From Allomuricauda ruestringensis DSM 13258 (GTDB lineage: Bacteria > Bacteroidota > Bacteroidia > Flavobacteriales > Flavobacteriaceae), in the NCBI RefSeq assembly GCF_000224085.1, contig NC_015945.1, positions 2,844,501 to 2,908,500 on the forward strand: a stretch of DNA of 64,000 nucleotides, written 5' to 3'. Below the pieces are notes generated by a model. It searched no databases and was not told the DNA's origin. It worked only from the letters and a program-made list of their open reading frames with translations. The translations under genes were made by a program, and so were the position numbers. Shown here piece by piece: positions 1 to 9,700 of this stretch; the stretch's first letter is position 1, and every line of letters begins with the position of its first letter.

Positions 1-378
1 CTGAGCCTTAAATTGGATTCGGACATCGACCAATTGATTGAGAATTCCAACAATCCTGGTATTGGTGATTTTGTGGTGTGGACCTTGGACAAGCTTCATA
101 ATCGATTAAGGGAAAAGCACAAAGAGACTTTTTGGGTGGAAGCAGATAGTATCCATAAGGATGGGAAGGAACATTTTCAGTACAAATTGGTGGAACATAC
201 CAAAAAGCCCATCACCTCACAATTTGATCTATTGATTGATCAAGGAATAATCACTTTAGATCATTTGATCAAGCGAAATTCCAAAGGAAAGGTTGTTGAA
301 AAAGGTCCATTGTTTAAGATAAGACCCAAGGGAATTGAGCTGCTTTTTCCACCTAGTGAGACATATGCCTTAATTTAA
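1..378 (+). CDS. MvaI/BcnI-type restriction endonuclease, C-terminal part
   Basis: The frame is open from the first base of the window and stops at 376-378, so only the last ~125 residues are present and the true start lies to the left. The visible part resembles the C-terminal half of the MvaI/BcnI family of type II restriction enzymes, which cleave CC(N)GG-like sites as monomers. Seen: a run reading KHKETFWVEA and a charged tail ending in a compact beta-rich segment. The catalytic part must lie outside the window, so activity cannot be judged. The neighbours are also nuclease-like genes, which fits a defence patch. The family call rests on overall resemblance of a fragment. Confidence 0.55.
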   Translation: MSLKLDSDIDQLIENSNNPGIGDFVVWTLDKLHNRLREKHKETFWVEADSIHKDGKEHFQYKLVEHTKKPITSQFDLLIDQGIITLDHLIKRNSKGKVVEKGPLFKIRPKGIELLFPPSETYALI

Positions 379-609
379 ATAGGCAGTCCATTCTGGTTTT
401 TTTCAGATGGCAGTGAATTAAACTGACTTGGTGCGGCACCAGCCACATTTTTCGGGGAGGGTTTCAGGTTGGGTGAAAAATATGCAGTGATTAAGGATGG
501 GTTTGCATGCTTTTACTCAATTACCACTGGCTTTTTTTTATTCCGCAAATGCAAATTTTTCAATGTGATAGTTTTCATAAAGTAAGAAACTAGCATTGTT
601 AGCCTTTCG

Positions 610-2391
610 TTATTCTTTTTCCGCTAATACACTTTCTCTCGTATCAATAACCTCAAATTTAATTCCGTTCAATTTTGATTTTAACTGTTCGATTATCAAA
701 TCAATTCTTTGCTCTATGAATATGTCCAAAGCATTTTCAGGCATTTCGGGTAAACTTGACCATTCCAATACTTGTTCAGGGATTAAATGTGATTTAATAG
801 CTGTCGGGAAGTCAGGATTTTTATCATAGTCGCAGATATAATCTAAAGGATTTTTATTGCTAATTTCTAAATTTGTTATTTGTGTCAAATAAGCAATATT
901 CATTAGAGAATTATTGTCGATAGTATTAGAGCCTGGGTTTTTTGCAATGTAGTCTGTTGGGAAAATGTGGTGTAAATTTGGTTTGTCAGTTGAGAAAAAG
1001 AAGTTTTCCGCAATTACATTTCTATCAGTAAATTTCCAATCTTTCGGTTGGTTAGTCGCAAAAAGTGCAAGGATTGCTCTTGAAGATACACCTTTTGAAC
1101 TATATGAAGCTTTTCTCAAAGTGTCTCGGTCAATTAAGAAGCGTTCAAATTGATATTCTTCTTTATTTTTCTCCTTGTTTAGAAAAGTAATATGATTTTT
1201 AATATCGGTGGTATTGCTCAATAAGTCGTCTCTATGCAAACTATTAAACCAAAAGTATTTCTTTAGAAAATCGTAATCTGGATTGTTGTTTTGATAGAAG
1301 TAATTTGATATTGTAAGATAGAAATATCTGTATGGTATTAACTGTGGACCTTTTAGGTTCAATGTGTTCTCGAAAAAGTCGAATGTCTTTAAAATTGCCT
1401 TTTTAGAATCTGCCCAAATCGTTTCTATCTGTTCCGTTTTTATGTCGTTTAAATATCGAGGCGTAATGTTTGCAATTCCCGAATTTTCGATATTTTCCCT
1501 AATTAGAATTGATAGAATTTGCAGATAGTCAAAGTCACTTAATTGTAGAAATCTACTGTTGTTAATTTCTCGAAATCCGTCTATTAAATCTCTTAAATAA
1601 AATCCGCTGTCCGAATCTGATTTTGGTCTAAATGTTTTAGCTACAACTATATCAAAAATATCTAACGGTTTTCCTGCTTGATTTATACGCTCAAATATTT
1701 GACAAACTTCTGAAACTTGAATGCCTTTTAATTCAATGAATGAAAGTCTGTAATTATCAAGAACTTGTTTTATACGACCGAGTTCCTCAATATATTGGTG
1801 ATCAAAATTCAGGTCAATTTCTGGATGTTTGATAACCGTTTTTTGAATATCGTTGTACTTTTCTTTAATATCGATTAGCTTTAAAATCAGTCCTTCGTCA
1901 AACTTTTTTTTCTTGCTAATGTTCCTTTTAAAAGTTCCGTTCTTGTCGTCAATTTCATCCCAATAAAGAAATCGTTTTTTGTAGCTTTCGTCATCTGTAT
2001 CGTCTGAACTCTCAACTGTAATATCTACAAAAAGTGCTGGGTCTAAATCTTCTCTGCCCTCAATTTTTCCACCATAAAGTGAAGTCAGTAGGGAAGTGGT
2101 TCTTTGCTGTCCGTCTAATAAATATTGATATTCAGTTCGGTTGAAATTGTCATTAACGATTTTATGTCCGCCAATTTCTCTGTGATTTTGAAGCTTTAAA
2201 TCAGTTTTCCAAACGAGAATACTGCCTAATGGATAGAATTTATAAATACTGTCCCAAAGTTTTTTTACATTTTCCTTTTCCCAAACTACGTCTCTTTGGA
2301 ATGTTGGAATTTGATAATCTTGATTTTTCAGTTCGTCAAGGTAAGTTGTTATTCCTTTGTCTGTTGGTTTTATTCTATCTGTAAAGTTCAT
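610..2391 (-). CDS. DUF262/DUF1524 GmrSD-like nuclease (type IV restriction)
   Basis: A 593-residue protein with the two-domain layout of GmrSD-like enzymes. The N-terminal DUF262 domain (ParB/sulfiredoxin-like fold, NTP-dependent) carries DGQQR at about residues 93-97. The C-terminal DUF1524-like part has an HNH-type motif beginning HHIFP at about 474-478, followed by an Asn-rich NNSLMNIAYL. Characterised GmrSD enzymes cut modified phage DNA, so a role in phage defence is inferred. The start is the ATG at 2391; its leader is interrupted 40 bp upstream by an IS1182-family element, which may have removed or replaced the native promoter. Inverted GTTAGCC/GGCTAAC heptamers flank the gene at 599-605 and about 2418-2424. 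It could instead be another DUF262 subfamily with unknown target. Confidence 0.85.
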   Translation of the reverse strand: MNFTDRIKPTDKGITTYLDELKNQDYQIPTFQRDVVWEKENVKKLWDSIYKFYPLGSILVWKTDLKLQNHREIGGHKIVNDNFNRTEYQYLLDGQQRTTSLLTSLYGGKIEGREDLDPALFVDITVESSDDTDDESYKKRFLYWDEIDDKNGTFKRNISKKKKFDEGLILKLIDIKEKYNDIQKTVIKHPEIDLNFDHQYIEELGRIKQVLDNYRLSFIELKGIQVSEVCQIFERINQAGKPLDIFDIVVAKTFRPKSDSDSGFYLRDLIDGFREINNSRFLQLSDFDYLQILSILIRENIENSGIANITPRYLNDIKTEQIETIWADSKKAILKTFDFFENTLNLKGPQLIPYRYFYLTISNYFYQNNNPDYDFLKKYFWFNSLHRDDLLSNTTDIKNHITFLNKEKNKEEYQFERFLIDRDTLRKASYSSKGVSSRAILALFATNQPKDWKFTDRNVIAENFFFSTDKPNLHHIFPTDYIAKNPGSNTIDNNSLMNIAYLTQITNLEISNKNPLDYICDYDKNPDFPTAIKSHLIPEQVLEWSSLPEMPENALDIFIEQRIDLIIEQLKSKLNGIKFEVIDTRESVLAEKE

Positions 2392-2426
2392 TCAGTTTCT
2401 CGTTTTTTTTAATGAAGGCTAACGGC

Positions 2427-4077
2427 AGTCTGTCTCAAAACCACCTTTGATTTTGAATAAATTTACACAATTTGTGATTTAGGGGGTGTTTGGCCGTAAG
2501 AAGGTTGGATTTTCACAAATGTGGACATATTGTGCCAAGAACGCGTTTTCCAGCCTTTTAAGGTTGATCAGGAGCATTTTTAGGGCACAGATTGGCTGTT
2601 TCATGTTTCTTTTGGCCTCCCATCCCAATTTCATCAGTCTTTTGAGGTTGTACGCCAATGCAATGAGCCCAAAGTCGGCACTGGCCGCGGGCATTCCCTT
2701 TTTGGTTATGATGTGGTCAAAGCCCCATTGCCTTTTTATGGTACCGAAGGGATGTTCGACCAGGGCCTGTCGTTTTTTGTAAATATCGGGTTGCGCCGTT
2801 ACCCTGCGGGCGTTGCGTTCGATGAATCCGGTGAACTCACTGCGTTGCAGGATCTTGCCGTTTTGCTTTGCCGATGTGCATAGGCTTCGGACCGGGCAAT
2901 GTCTGCATGCCTTTGTCCTGTATTGCTTGAACCGGTAGTTGCGTGCCCTGTACCAGTTCCCGTTGCTGGTAAGCCCGTGGCCCTGTGGGCAGCGATAGCT
3001 GTCCCGTTGCGGGTCGTAGTCGAAATGTTCGGCGTTGTATGCCGGGTCCGGTGCTTGGCTGGCACGACCGATACCGGGCACGGCCACCAGGGTGTCGATC
3101 CCAAGGTCGCTGGCCATCTTGAACTCGCTCCCAGTATGGTACCCCTTGTCATATAGTGCGTTAAAGGCGTTGGTCCCCAAAATGGCCTTTGCCCTTCTGA
3201 GCATACCGCCCATGGCCTTTTTGTCGTTTTGGTTGGTGATCTTGTAATCGATCAGTAGCTTATGTTCGGCATCCACCGTTGTCTGTGCGGTATAACAGAC
3301 CTCCGTTATGGTGCCCCGCACGATCTGGTGGCGGCTATCGGGGTCACTGGTGGAGATCTGTGGGTTTTCGGTGGAGGTATCGGCCCGCAGTTCCTTTTGG
3401 ATGCGGACATACCTCTCCCGTTGTAGTTCCCTGTTCTTTGCCAACTGACGGATTTCCTCTTTCCCGTCACCGTCCGCCTTGGCCAGTTCCCGTTGGTGTT
3501 CCCCGAGTTTTTTATCGATGTACTCCAGGTGGCGTGCGACCTTCTTCAGGTTGAAGTTGTTCTTTTTGCTGTTCTGTGCCCTGAGTTTGGTGGAATCCCC
3601 TGCTATCAGTACCGCCCCTATCAGCTCGTGGTTCTTTGCAATGGACACCGTGGCACGGAACACCCGCTTTATGGCCTTTGGATTGTCCTTCCTGAAACGG
3701 GCGATGGTGTTATGGTCTGGCCTTAGGTTGCCGAGCAGCCACATCAGCTCGATGTTACGGGAACACTCCAGCTCCAACTGTCGGGAAGAACGTATCCGGT
3801 TCAAATATCCATAGATGTAAAGTTTTAACAGATCTGCGGGATCGTAAGGTGGGCGTCCTTGCGATGCCATGGACCCAAAACCTAAGGAATGTAGATCCAG
3901 ACCGTCCACAAAACGGTCAATGGTGCGTACCGAATTTTCCTCGGCGATCATATCGTCCAGGCAAGTGGTGTAGAGGGCAAGCTGGGTTCGGGATTGTTTC
4001 TGTTGATACTCCATACTTAAAGATAAAGAATATCAAACCTTACAAGGTAAAGCTATCTTTAAGTTTTGAGACAGTCT
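2427..4077 (-). mobile_element. IS1182-family insertion sequence
   Basis: About 1.65 kb bounded by inverted ends. The left end reads TGTCTCAAAAC at 2431-2441 and the right end GTTTTGAGACA at 4063-4073. The inversion extends outward with one mismatch (AGTC on the left, GTCT on the right). GTC lies directly outside both core ends (2428-2430 and 4074-4076) and may be a short target duplication, though it could equally be part of the terminal repeats. It contains one intact transposase. The element sits between the DUF262 gene and the intergenic fold-back element, which it interrupts at its distal end. Confidence 0.85.
2479..4014 (-). CDS. IS1182-family transposase (DDE)
   Basis: A 511-residue DDE transposase that moves the surrounding IS. 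Domain order: an N-terminal DUF772-like region (residues ~45-110, GRPPYDPADLLKLYIYGYL), then the RNase H-like core. The likely acidic triad is D140 (in AGDSTKLRA), D289 (in ALYDKGYHTG) and E420 (in VEHPFGTIKRQWG). A Cys cluster CRHCPVRSLC at ~370-379 is the usual zinc-binding insertion. Length and motifs are complete and no frameshift is seen, so the element may still be mobile. The gene is richer in G+C than the flanking AT-rich defence genes, which suggests recent arrival. Confidence 0.93.
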   Translation of the reverse strand: MEYQQKQSRTQLALYTTCLDDMIAEENSVRTIDRFVDGLDLHSLGFGSMASQGRPPYDPADLLKLYIYGYLNRIRSSRQLELECSRNIELMWLLGNLRPDHNTIARFRKDNPKAIKRVFRATVSIAKNHELIGAVLIAGDSTKLRAQNSKKNNFNLKKVARHLEYIDKKLGEHQRELAKADGDGKEEIRQLAKNRELQRERYVRIQKELRADTSTENPQISTSDPDSRHQIVRGTITEVCYTAQTTVDAEHKLLIDYKITNQNDKKAMGGMLRRAKAILGTNAFNALYDKGYHTGSEFKMASDLGIDTLVAVPGIGRASQAPDPAYNAEHFDYDPQRDSYRCPQGHGLTSNGNWYRARNYRFKQYRTKACRHCPVRSLCTSAKQNGKILQRSEFTGFIERNARRVTAQPDIYKKRQALVEHPFGTIKRQWGFDHIITKKGMPAASADFGLIALAYNLKRLMKLGWEAKRNMKQPICALKMLLINLKRLENAFLAQYVHICENPTFLRPNTP

Positions 4078-4272
4078 GACGTCTCCGTATATGAAAAGTA
4101 GCGCTGAAAATAGGCGATTACTTTTCGGATAAAACACAAGCCGAATTTTTAAATTTTACTATTTATCTTTATTATTGGGAATCGTCAAATTTAAAAATTT
4201 GGCGACTTTCCAAAAAAGCCCAAACCTTAGTGTTAGCAAGGTTTTGCGCTATTTTTTATATACATTGTTGCC
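4078..4272. repeat. Fold-back (hairpin-rich) intergenic element
   Basis: About 195 bp immediately downstream of the PD-(D/E)XK-like gene, read on the minus strand. Outer ends are imperfectly inverted: TATACATTGTTGCC at 4259-4272 faces GACGTCTCCGTATA at 4078-4091. Inside are several hairpins: GAAAAGTA/TACTTTTC (4093-4100 with 4119-4126), AAACCTT/AAGGTTT (4222-4228 with 4238-4244), and an imperfect CGTCAAATTT/AAATTTGGCG (about 4183-4205). This layout resembles a recombination or dispersed mobile intergenic element such as an attC-like or MITE-like sequence, but it lacks canonical integron core sites. The IS1182 element is inserted at its distal end. Confidence 0.55.
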
Positions 4273-4277
4273 ATTAG

Positions 4278-5237
4278 TTATTTTTTCGTCAGTTCTTTTT
4301 CAGTTATTTCAATCTCTTGAATTGTTCCTGACTTACTTGCTGTTTCGTTATTGGCTGAATTTATGACTACGAAGTAAAAAATCTTATTATTAAACTGAAT
4401 TGATGGCGGGAAAATATTACTGTTATCTGTAAAATTAAAATTCAATTCGGCTTTATCCATATTGAAAATTACTAAGTATCCAACATCTTTATTGTAGTCA
4501 TTAGCATATTTTACTATTTGATTAAATCCATCTTTAATTCGCTCCTTTCCATAGCTCTTGCTTCTGTCAAAAATTTTTATTTCTACAACTAATGGGTCAT
4601 CAGTTTCAATTTCTCCAATTATATCGGCTCTGCCTGAAGCGGAAGTCGGTGTGGAAAATGGATAATCAATTCCTTGGTCAAAAAGGAATAATCTCAAATC
4701 ATCTTCAAGAATCTGTTCGTAGCTTTTGTCAGCCGTTTTATATTTTTCAAACAGTTCCTTTTTAGTAAACCATTCTGTTCGCCTTTTATATTTTTCTAAT
4801 AAGTAGATTGTTGAATTAGATTTGTCAAGTTTATCGTGTAAGTAGTAGATTATTGGCGAAATATAATCTTCAACAATTTTAGTTTTTGTGTCATTAAAGT
4901 CTCTACGTGAAAAAATGGTAAGATTGTGTAGATTATGATTTCCAGATTTTGCAATAATATACTTTATAAATTGATAACAATAAGCCGTTTGATGAATCTC
5001 AGATTCAAATTCCATATCAAGACCTCTTCTTTCTCGTTCGGTTTGTTTGTCAAAATCCTCATCAGAATAAGGATGCTTATTTATTGTTTCTTGTACAAGA
5101 CCTTTTATCTGTAAATTGTTGTCAAGGTTATTGAGTAAATATTTGAGCTGATTACCAAATTGAGCATATGGTGCTCTGTATAATCTATTTTTCCATTCTT
5201 GTAAATCTGTTCTTAAGTTATGGTTTGAATAATTCAT
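4278..5237 (-). CDS. PD-(D/E)XK nuclease-like protein
   Basis: A 319-residue protein of unknown family. Its C-terminal third has the strand pattern of the PD-(D/E)XK nuclease fold: GRADIIGEI with D205, then PLVVEIKIFD with E219 and K221, followed by a Gln-containing helix (FNQIVKYANDY), the usual supporting helix. The N-terminal ~180 residues are helical and charged, with no motif I recognise. The start ATG overlaps the stop of the upstream zinc-ribbon gene as ATGA, so the two are translationally coupled and probably work together. Context among restriction-type genes suggests DNA cleavage in defence, but neither substrate nor activity can be read from the sequence. Composition is AT-rich relative to the window core. 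Confidence 0.6.
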   Translation of the reverse strand: MNYSNHNLRTDLQEWKNRLYRAPYAQFGNQLKYLLNNLDNNLQIKGLVQETINKHPYSDEDFDKQTERERRGLDMEFESEIHQTAYCYQFIKYIIAKSGNHNLHNLTIFSRRDFNDTKTKIVEDYISPIIYYLHDKLDKSNSTIYLLEKYKRRTEWFTKKELFEKYKTADKSYEQILEDDLRLFLFDQGIDYPFSTPTSASGRADIIGEIETDDPLVVEIKIFDRSKSYGKERIKDGFNQIVKYANDYNKDVGYLVIFNMDKAELNFNFTDNSNIFPPSIQFNNKIFYFVVINSANNETASKSGTIQEIEITEKELTKK

Positions 5238-5527
5238 TTTCCGAAATTCTTTAATGTGTTTTCAAGTTCCTTTAAAGCATTATTCATACTATCAATTCCT
5301 GTATGAACAGAAGCTTCGCTATCGGAAAGTTTTATTTGAATTTTGCAATTATGACAATAGATGGTTTTTTCTGTCTTTGCATCGATTAGCTGTATCTCGT
5401 CCTGATATCCACATTTCGGACATTCCATATCAACCCATAAATTGTCAAAGTCTATCATTTTGCTGGATGAGTCATAATTAATGGTAACTCGTTTATATCC
5501 CCAACTTTCTTCGACATATACCACCAA
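5234..5527 (-). CDS. Small zinc-ribbon protein
   Basis: About 97 residues with two CxxC knuckles, CPKC and CHNC, spaced about 20 residues apart as in rubredoxin-like zinc ribbons. A short helical tail rich in Leu/Asn follows. An in-frame TAG lies four codons upstream, so the start must be the TTG at 5527, the GTG next to it, or an internal Met. The lack of a clear ATG may mean the 5' end was replaced by recombination. It overlaps the downstream PD-(D/E)XK-like gene by ATGA. A role as a nucleic-acid-binding or partner subunit of that protein is inferred. Confidence 0.6.
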   Translation of the reverse strand: MVVYVEESWGYKRVTINYDSSSKMIDFDNLWVDMECPKCGYQDEIQLIDAKTEKTIYCHNCKIQIKLSDSEASVHTGIDSMNNALKELENTLKNFGK

Positions 5528-5704
5528 ATAGGTTGGCTACGCCCAAACTTTTACATTTCAATGCAAAGCATAGCTTCCTTGGCGTTCAATAAAGCTTTGG
5601 GGGGAGATGACGTTAAATGTAAGAATTTTCTAAGACAAGTAAATGTGGAATTCTGTAAGGAAATTAAAAAAAAGAGAAAATCGATAAGTTGAAGGAAGCC
5701 AGAA

Positions 5705-5959
5705 TTATTGATTTTTAAATGAGTCTGAAGCAAAAAAATCTTTTAGGTTTATGTTTATCATTCTGCAAAATCTATTGATTGTGTGTATTGAAACTCCTCG
5801 GTCATCATTAACACTTTCCCATCGATTTAAAGTTTGCCTTTCCAAATCATTATTTTCTGCAAACCTTTTTTGATTAGGGTCAACCTTTATGCGCAATTCC
5901 TTTATTCTACGCGCAATCTTATTGTTCAATGCAATATCCTCTGGTTTTAGCTTACCCAT
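5705..5959 (-). CDS. XRE-family HTH regulator
   Basis: An 84-residue protein that is essentially one helix-turn-helix domain of the Cro/C1 (XRE) type: RIKELRIKVDPNQKRFAEN, then a recognition region ERQTLNRWES and a closing helix INRFCRMININLKDFF. Such small proteins act as dimeric repressors of restriction-modification or mobile-element genes. It is the first gene of the leftward group and is separated from the zinc-ribbon gene by about 180 bp without a convincing gene. A role as control protein for the defence genes is inference. Confidence 0.8.
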   Translation of the reverse strand: MGKLKPEDIALNNKIARRIKELRIKVDPNQKRFAENNDLERQTLNRWESVNDDRGVSIHTINRFCRMININLKDFFASDSFKNQ

Positions 5960-6701
5960 ATTGCAATTTTCATTTAATTGTAAAAAAACATGTAGGCCAT
6001 TTGGATTACATTTTTATATTTCGTTATATTTGGAACTGAATACATACATTTGCGATTCTTCGTTTAGAACATATTTGAAGCTTTCGCTTAGAGTCCTTAA
6101 ATAGAAAACTGGTAATTTTTGCAACAGGACAATAAGCAGATTGCTCACGACCCGGGCGTGGGCTCTCTTATCGTTGCACGGTATCACCAGTACCTCTATT
6201 TAGATAAGTTGAGTTCCGCGCCTTTTTTTGGTGCAATGGTACATTGCAACTTTCTTCTTAGCGTTTGGTTTCTTTGGTCCTTTCGGGGCATCGCCCAACC
6301 AATGGGTTATGGGAAACATTTGGCAATTTTTTTATGTAGGGTTCACTCCGTGTTGTTGTCCTGTTTTTGGGGCATCATATTCGGTGTTCGATATTCTGTT
6401 TAAAAAGAAGCCAAAGAACCCCGTATAATCCCAAGGCTAGGGTTGTGGGATACACGTTACACTATTTTCCGGTTCACGATATCCTTTAGTCCCACAATCA
6501 ACACACACACTTTTAGGGCAACCGGCCCAATCACGAAACCATGGTCTTTTTGGTTTAGGAATCCTATTTCCAAGTGCTTTTGCTTCTTGGACAGGATGGC
6601 CTTTATCCGAACCTTGATGTCCTTCTGGAAGTTACGGCTTTCCCGTGACTTTTTGGGCAGTGTGGAGAATAACTAACGCTTTAATTAAAAGAACTCAATT
6701 T
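5960..6701. other. Gene-poor stretch before the SusC locus
   Basis: About 740 bp with no gene I can support. Short open frames exist on the plus strand around 6119-6428 but have low-complexity, Phe/Cys/Trp-rich translations and no family resemblance. On the minus strand about 6443-6660 is open and reads like a basic protein (IKVRIKAILSKKQKHLEIG), but it has no start codon and may be a remnant. GGTATCACCAGTACC near 6180 is a small inverted repeat. The promoter of the SusC gene should lie at the right-hand end; no clear TTTG/TAnnTTTG pair was found. Confidence 0.4.
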
Positions 6702-9700
6702 ATGCAACCAATAACAATACGCATGCGCAGTGCATCCCTGTTCGTGCTCCTTTATATCTTTTTAATGCCCTTTTGTGCCTTTTATATGCAGGCGGGCTTC
6801 TTGGAACCACCGCAGGCCACCGTTTCCGGCACCGTGACAGATACTTCGGGAGAGCCCCTGGCCGGGGTGAACCTTGTGGTGGAATCCAAGAACAGCGGAA
6901 CCATGTCCGATTTGGACGGTTCCTTTTCTATTCAAGCTGATGGTGACGATGTACTGATCTTTTCCATGGTGGGTTTCAAGACCCTTTCCGTGCCCATTGG
7001 GGGTAGGGAAGAGGTCTTTGTTTCCTTGGAAGAGGATGTAACCCAGTTGGGGGAAGTGGTGCTCAATGCGGGCTATTATACCGTTTCCGAGAAGGAACGC
7101 ACCGGGAACATTGCCACGGTAAAGGCTTCAGTAATCGATAAACAGCCCGTGGGCAATCCCTTGGCGGCCATGCAGGGCCAAATGTCCGGGGTCAATATCG
7201 TCCAGACTACCGGGGTGCCCGGGGGCGGCTTTTCCGTGGAGGTCCGTGGCCGGAACTTCCTTAACGGAGTTACCGACCCACTTTACATTGTGGACGGAGT
7301 GCCCTTTGGGTCCCAATCCATGGGTGATTTTCAAATCTCAGGCCAAATCGTGGGCGGGAATATCAGTCCACTCAATGCCATCAACCCCAACGACATCGAG
7401 AGCATTGAAGTGCTCAAGGATGCGGATGCCACTGCCATCTATGGTTCCCGGGGAGCGAATGGGGTCGTACTGATCACCACTAAAAAGGGAAGGGCCGGCA
7501 AAACACGATTCGATGCCCGTCTGAGCACCACCATGGGAGAGGTTTCCCATTTTTTGGACTTATTGAATACCCAACAATATTTGGAAATCCGTCGGGAAGG
7601 GATTGAAAACGACGGTTATGGGCCTTTATTGGAAGGTTCCGCCTTCGATGCTTTCTGGCCCGATGTCAAACTCTGGGACAATAGTCGCTATACCGATTGG
7701 CAAAAGGAACTCATAGGGGGTACGGCCTATCGGTACAATGCCCAGCTTTCGGTTTCAGGTGGGAGTGAAAGGACGCAGTTTCTGATCAGTGGTGCCTACC
7801 AAAAGGAGACCACGGTGTTTCCTGGGGATTCCAATTATCAAAGGGCCAATATCCATAGCAATGTGAGCCACCGATCCAATGATGGTCGTCTCAAGCTTGA
7901 CCTTTCCACCAGCTATGCCCATGAGGACAACCTCATGCCCAGAACGGACTTTACCGCAAAGGCCTATACGCTTGAACCCAATGCCCCTGCACTTTATGAT
8001 GATGAGGGCAACCTCAATTGGGAGAACAATACATGGGAAAACCCCTTGGCTTCTTTGGAAGAACGTTTTCAATCCAAGTCCAAGACCCTAATCTCCAATG
8101 CCATGGTCTCTTATGCCATACGGCCAAATTTTGAACTACGTTCCAGTATGGGCTTTACCAATTACCGCTTGGATACCTACCGGGCCATGCCAAGTTCGGC
8201 CAGAAACCCTGGGTTCGGCCTAACGCCACAGAGCTATTCCAACCTGACCACCAATGCCTCCCAAAGGCAGTCTTGGATTGTGGAGCCCCAACTGCATTGG
8301 AACAAGCATTGGAACAAAGTTTTTATGGATGTGCTCATCGGAACGACTTTTCAAAAGGAGAGCACCGAACGGTTGATATTGAGAGGGTCCGGTTTTCCCA
8401 GCAATGAACTACTGCTCAATATGGCAGCTGCACAAGAAATAGATGCCATTTCCAATACTGATAGCGAGTACAGTTATAATGCAGTCTTCGGCCGGGTCAA
8501 TCTTAAACTAATGGACCGCTATATTCTGAACTTGACCGGTCGTAGGGACGGATCTTCCCGATTCGGGCCAGGAAAGCAATTCGGGAACTTTGGGGCCATT
8601 GGTATTGCCTGGATCTTTTCCAAAGAGGCCCTTTTCGGCGAAGATTCCGTATTGAGCTTTGGCAAGCTGCGAGCCAGTTATGGGACAACAGGAAGTGACA
8701 ATATCGGGGACTATCGCTATTTGGATACCTATACGGTCACAGGAAACAACTATGATGGGGTCACCATTGTTGAACCTACCGGTATTTTCAATCCCGAGTT
8801 CGGATGGGAAGAGAACCAAAAACTGGAGGCAGCAATGGAACTTGGATTCTTCAAAGATCGATTATTGCTCAATGCCTCCTGGTACCGAAATCGTTCATCC
8901 AACCAACTGGTCGGGATACCCTTGGCAGCTACCACCGGTTTTTCACAGTTGACCGGGAATTTTGATGCGATTGTGGAAAACTCCGGGGTGGAAGTGGACC
9001 TGCGAAGTGTCAACTTCGATTCAGGGAAATTCAAATGGTCCACGAACCTTAACTTGACCATCCCCAAAAACAAACTGGTCGCTTTCGACGGATTGGAGAC
9101 CTCCACCTTTGCCAACCGTTATGTCATTGGGAAACCCTTGACCATCTTGAAACTCTACCATGCCCTAGGAGTAGATTCTGAAACCGGGCTCTACCGCTTT
9201 GAAGATTATGACGGGGACGGAAATTACAGCAGCATTGGGGACCGGCAATGGATCGAGGACCTCAACCCTAAATGGTATGGCGGTCTGGGCAATTCACTTA
9301 GTTATGGGAAACTATCATTTGAATTCTTTTTCCAATTCAAAAAGCAAAAGGCCTACAATACCCTGCGCTTTGATGCGACCCCTGGGTTCAAAAGAAATAC
9401 CTCGGTCGAATTGTACGATAGGTGGCAACAGGCAGGGGACGACAGCCCCTTTCAAAGGGCTTCCGCCGGCCTAGTGGGTGGACAAGATCTTGGGGAACTC
9501 CAAAAGGAGAGCAGTGCCGCTGTTTCGGATGCATCCTTTCTCCGTTTGCGAAGCGTTTCCCTGAATTATAAGATACCCTTTTCGCATCAGGGAACCGAAG
9601 TGAATGTGTATCTGCAAGGGCAGAACCTCTGGACCCTTACCAATTACAAGGGGCCAGACCCAGAACAGCCCACCAATAGCCGTTTGCCCCCATTGCGCCA

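Noticed and set aside
2799..3152. Second open frame in the IS1182 transposase region
   Set aside because: It overlaps the DDE transposase on the same strand in another frame, with an unusual His/Thr/Ala-rich translation; a shadow of a G+C-rich gene.
4078..4272. Canonical integron attC site
   Set aside because: Outer ends and hairpins are attC-like in outline, but the consensus core sites (RYYYAAC and GTTRRRY) are not met and no integron integrase is in the window.
6443..6660. Minus-strand frame reading like a small basic protein
   Set aside because: It has no start codon and an in-frame stop just upstream; at most a remnant, so it is not called as a gene.
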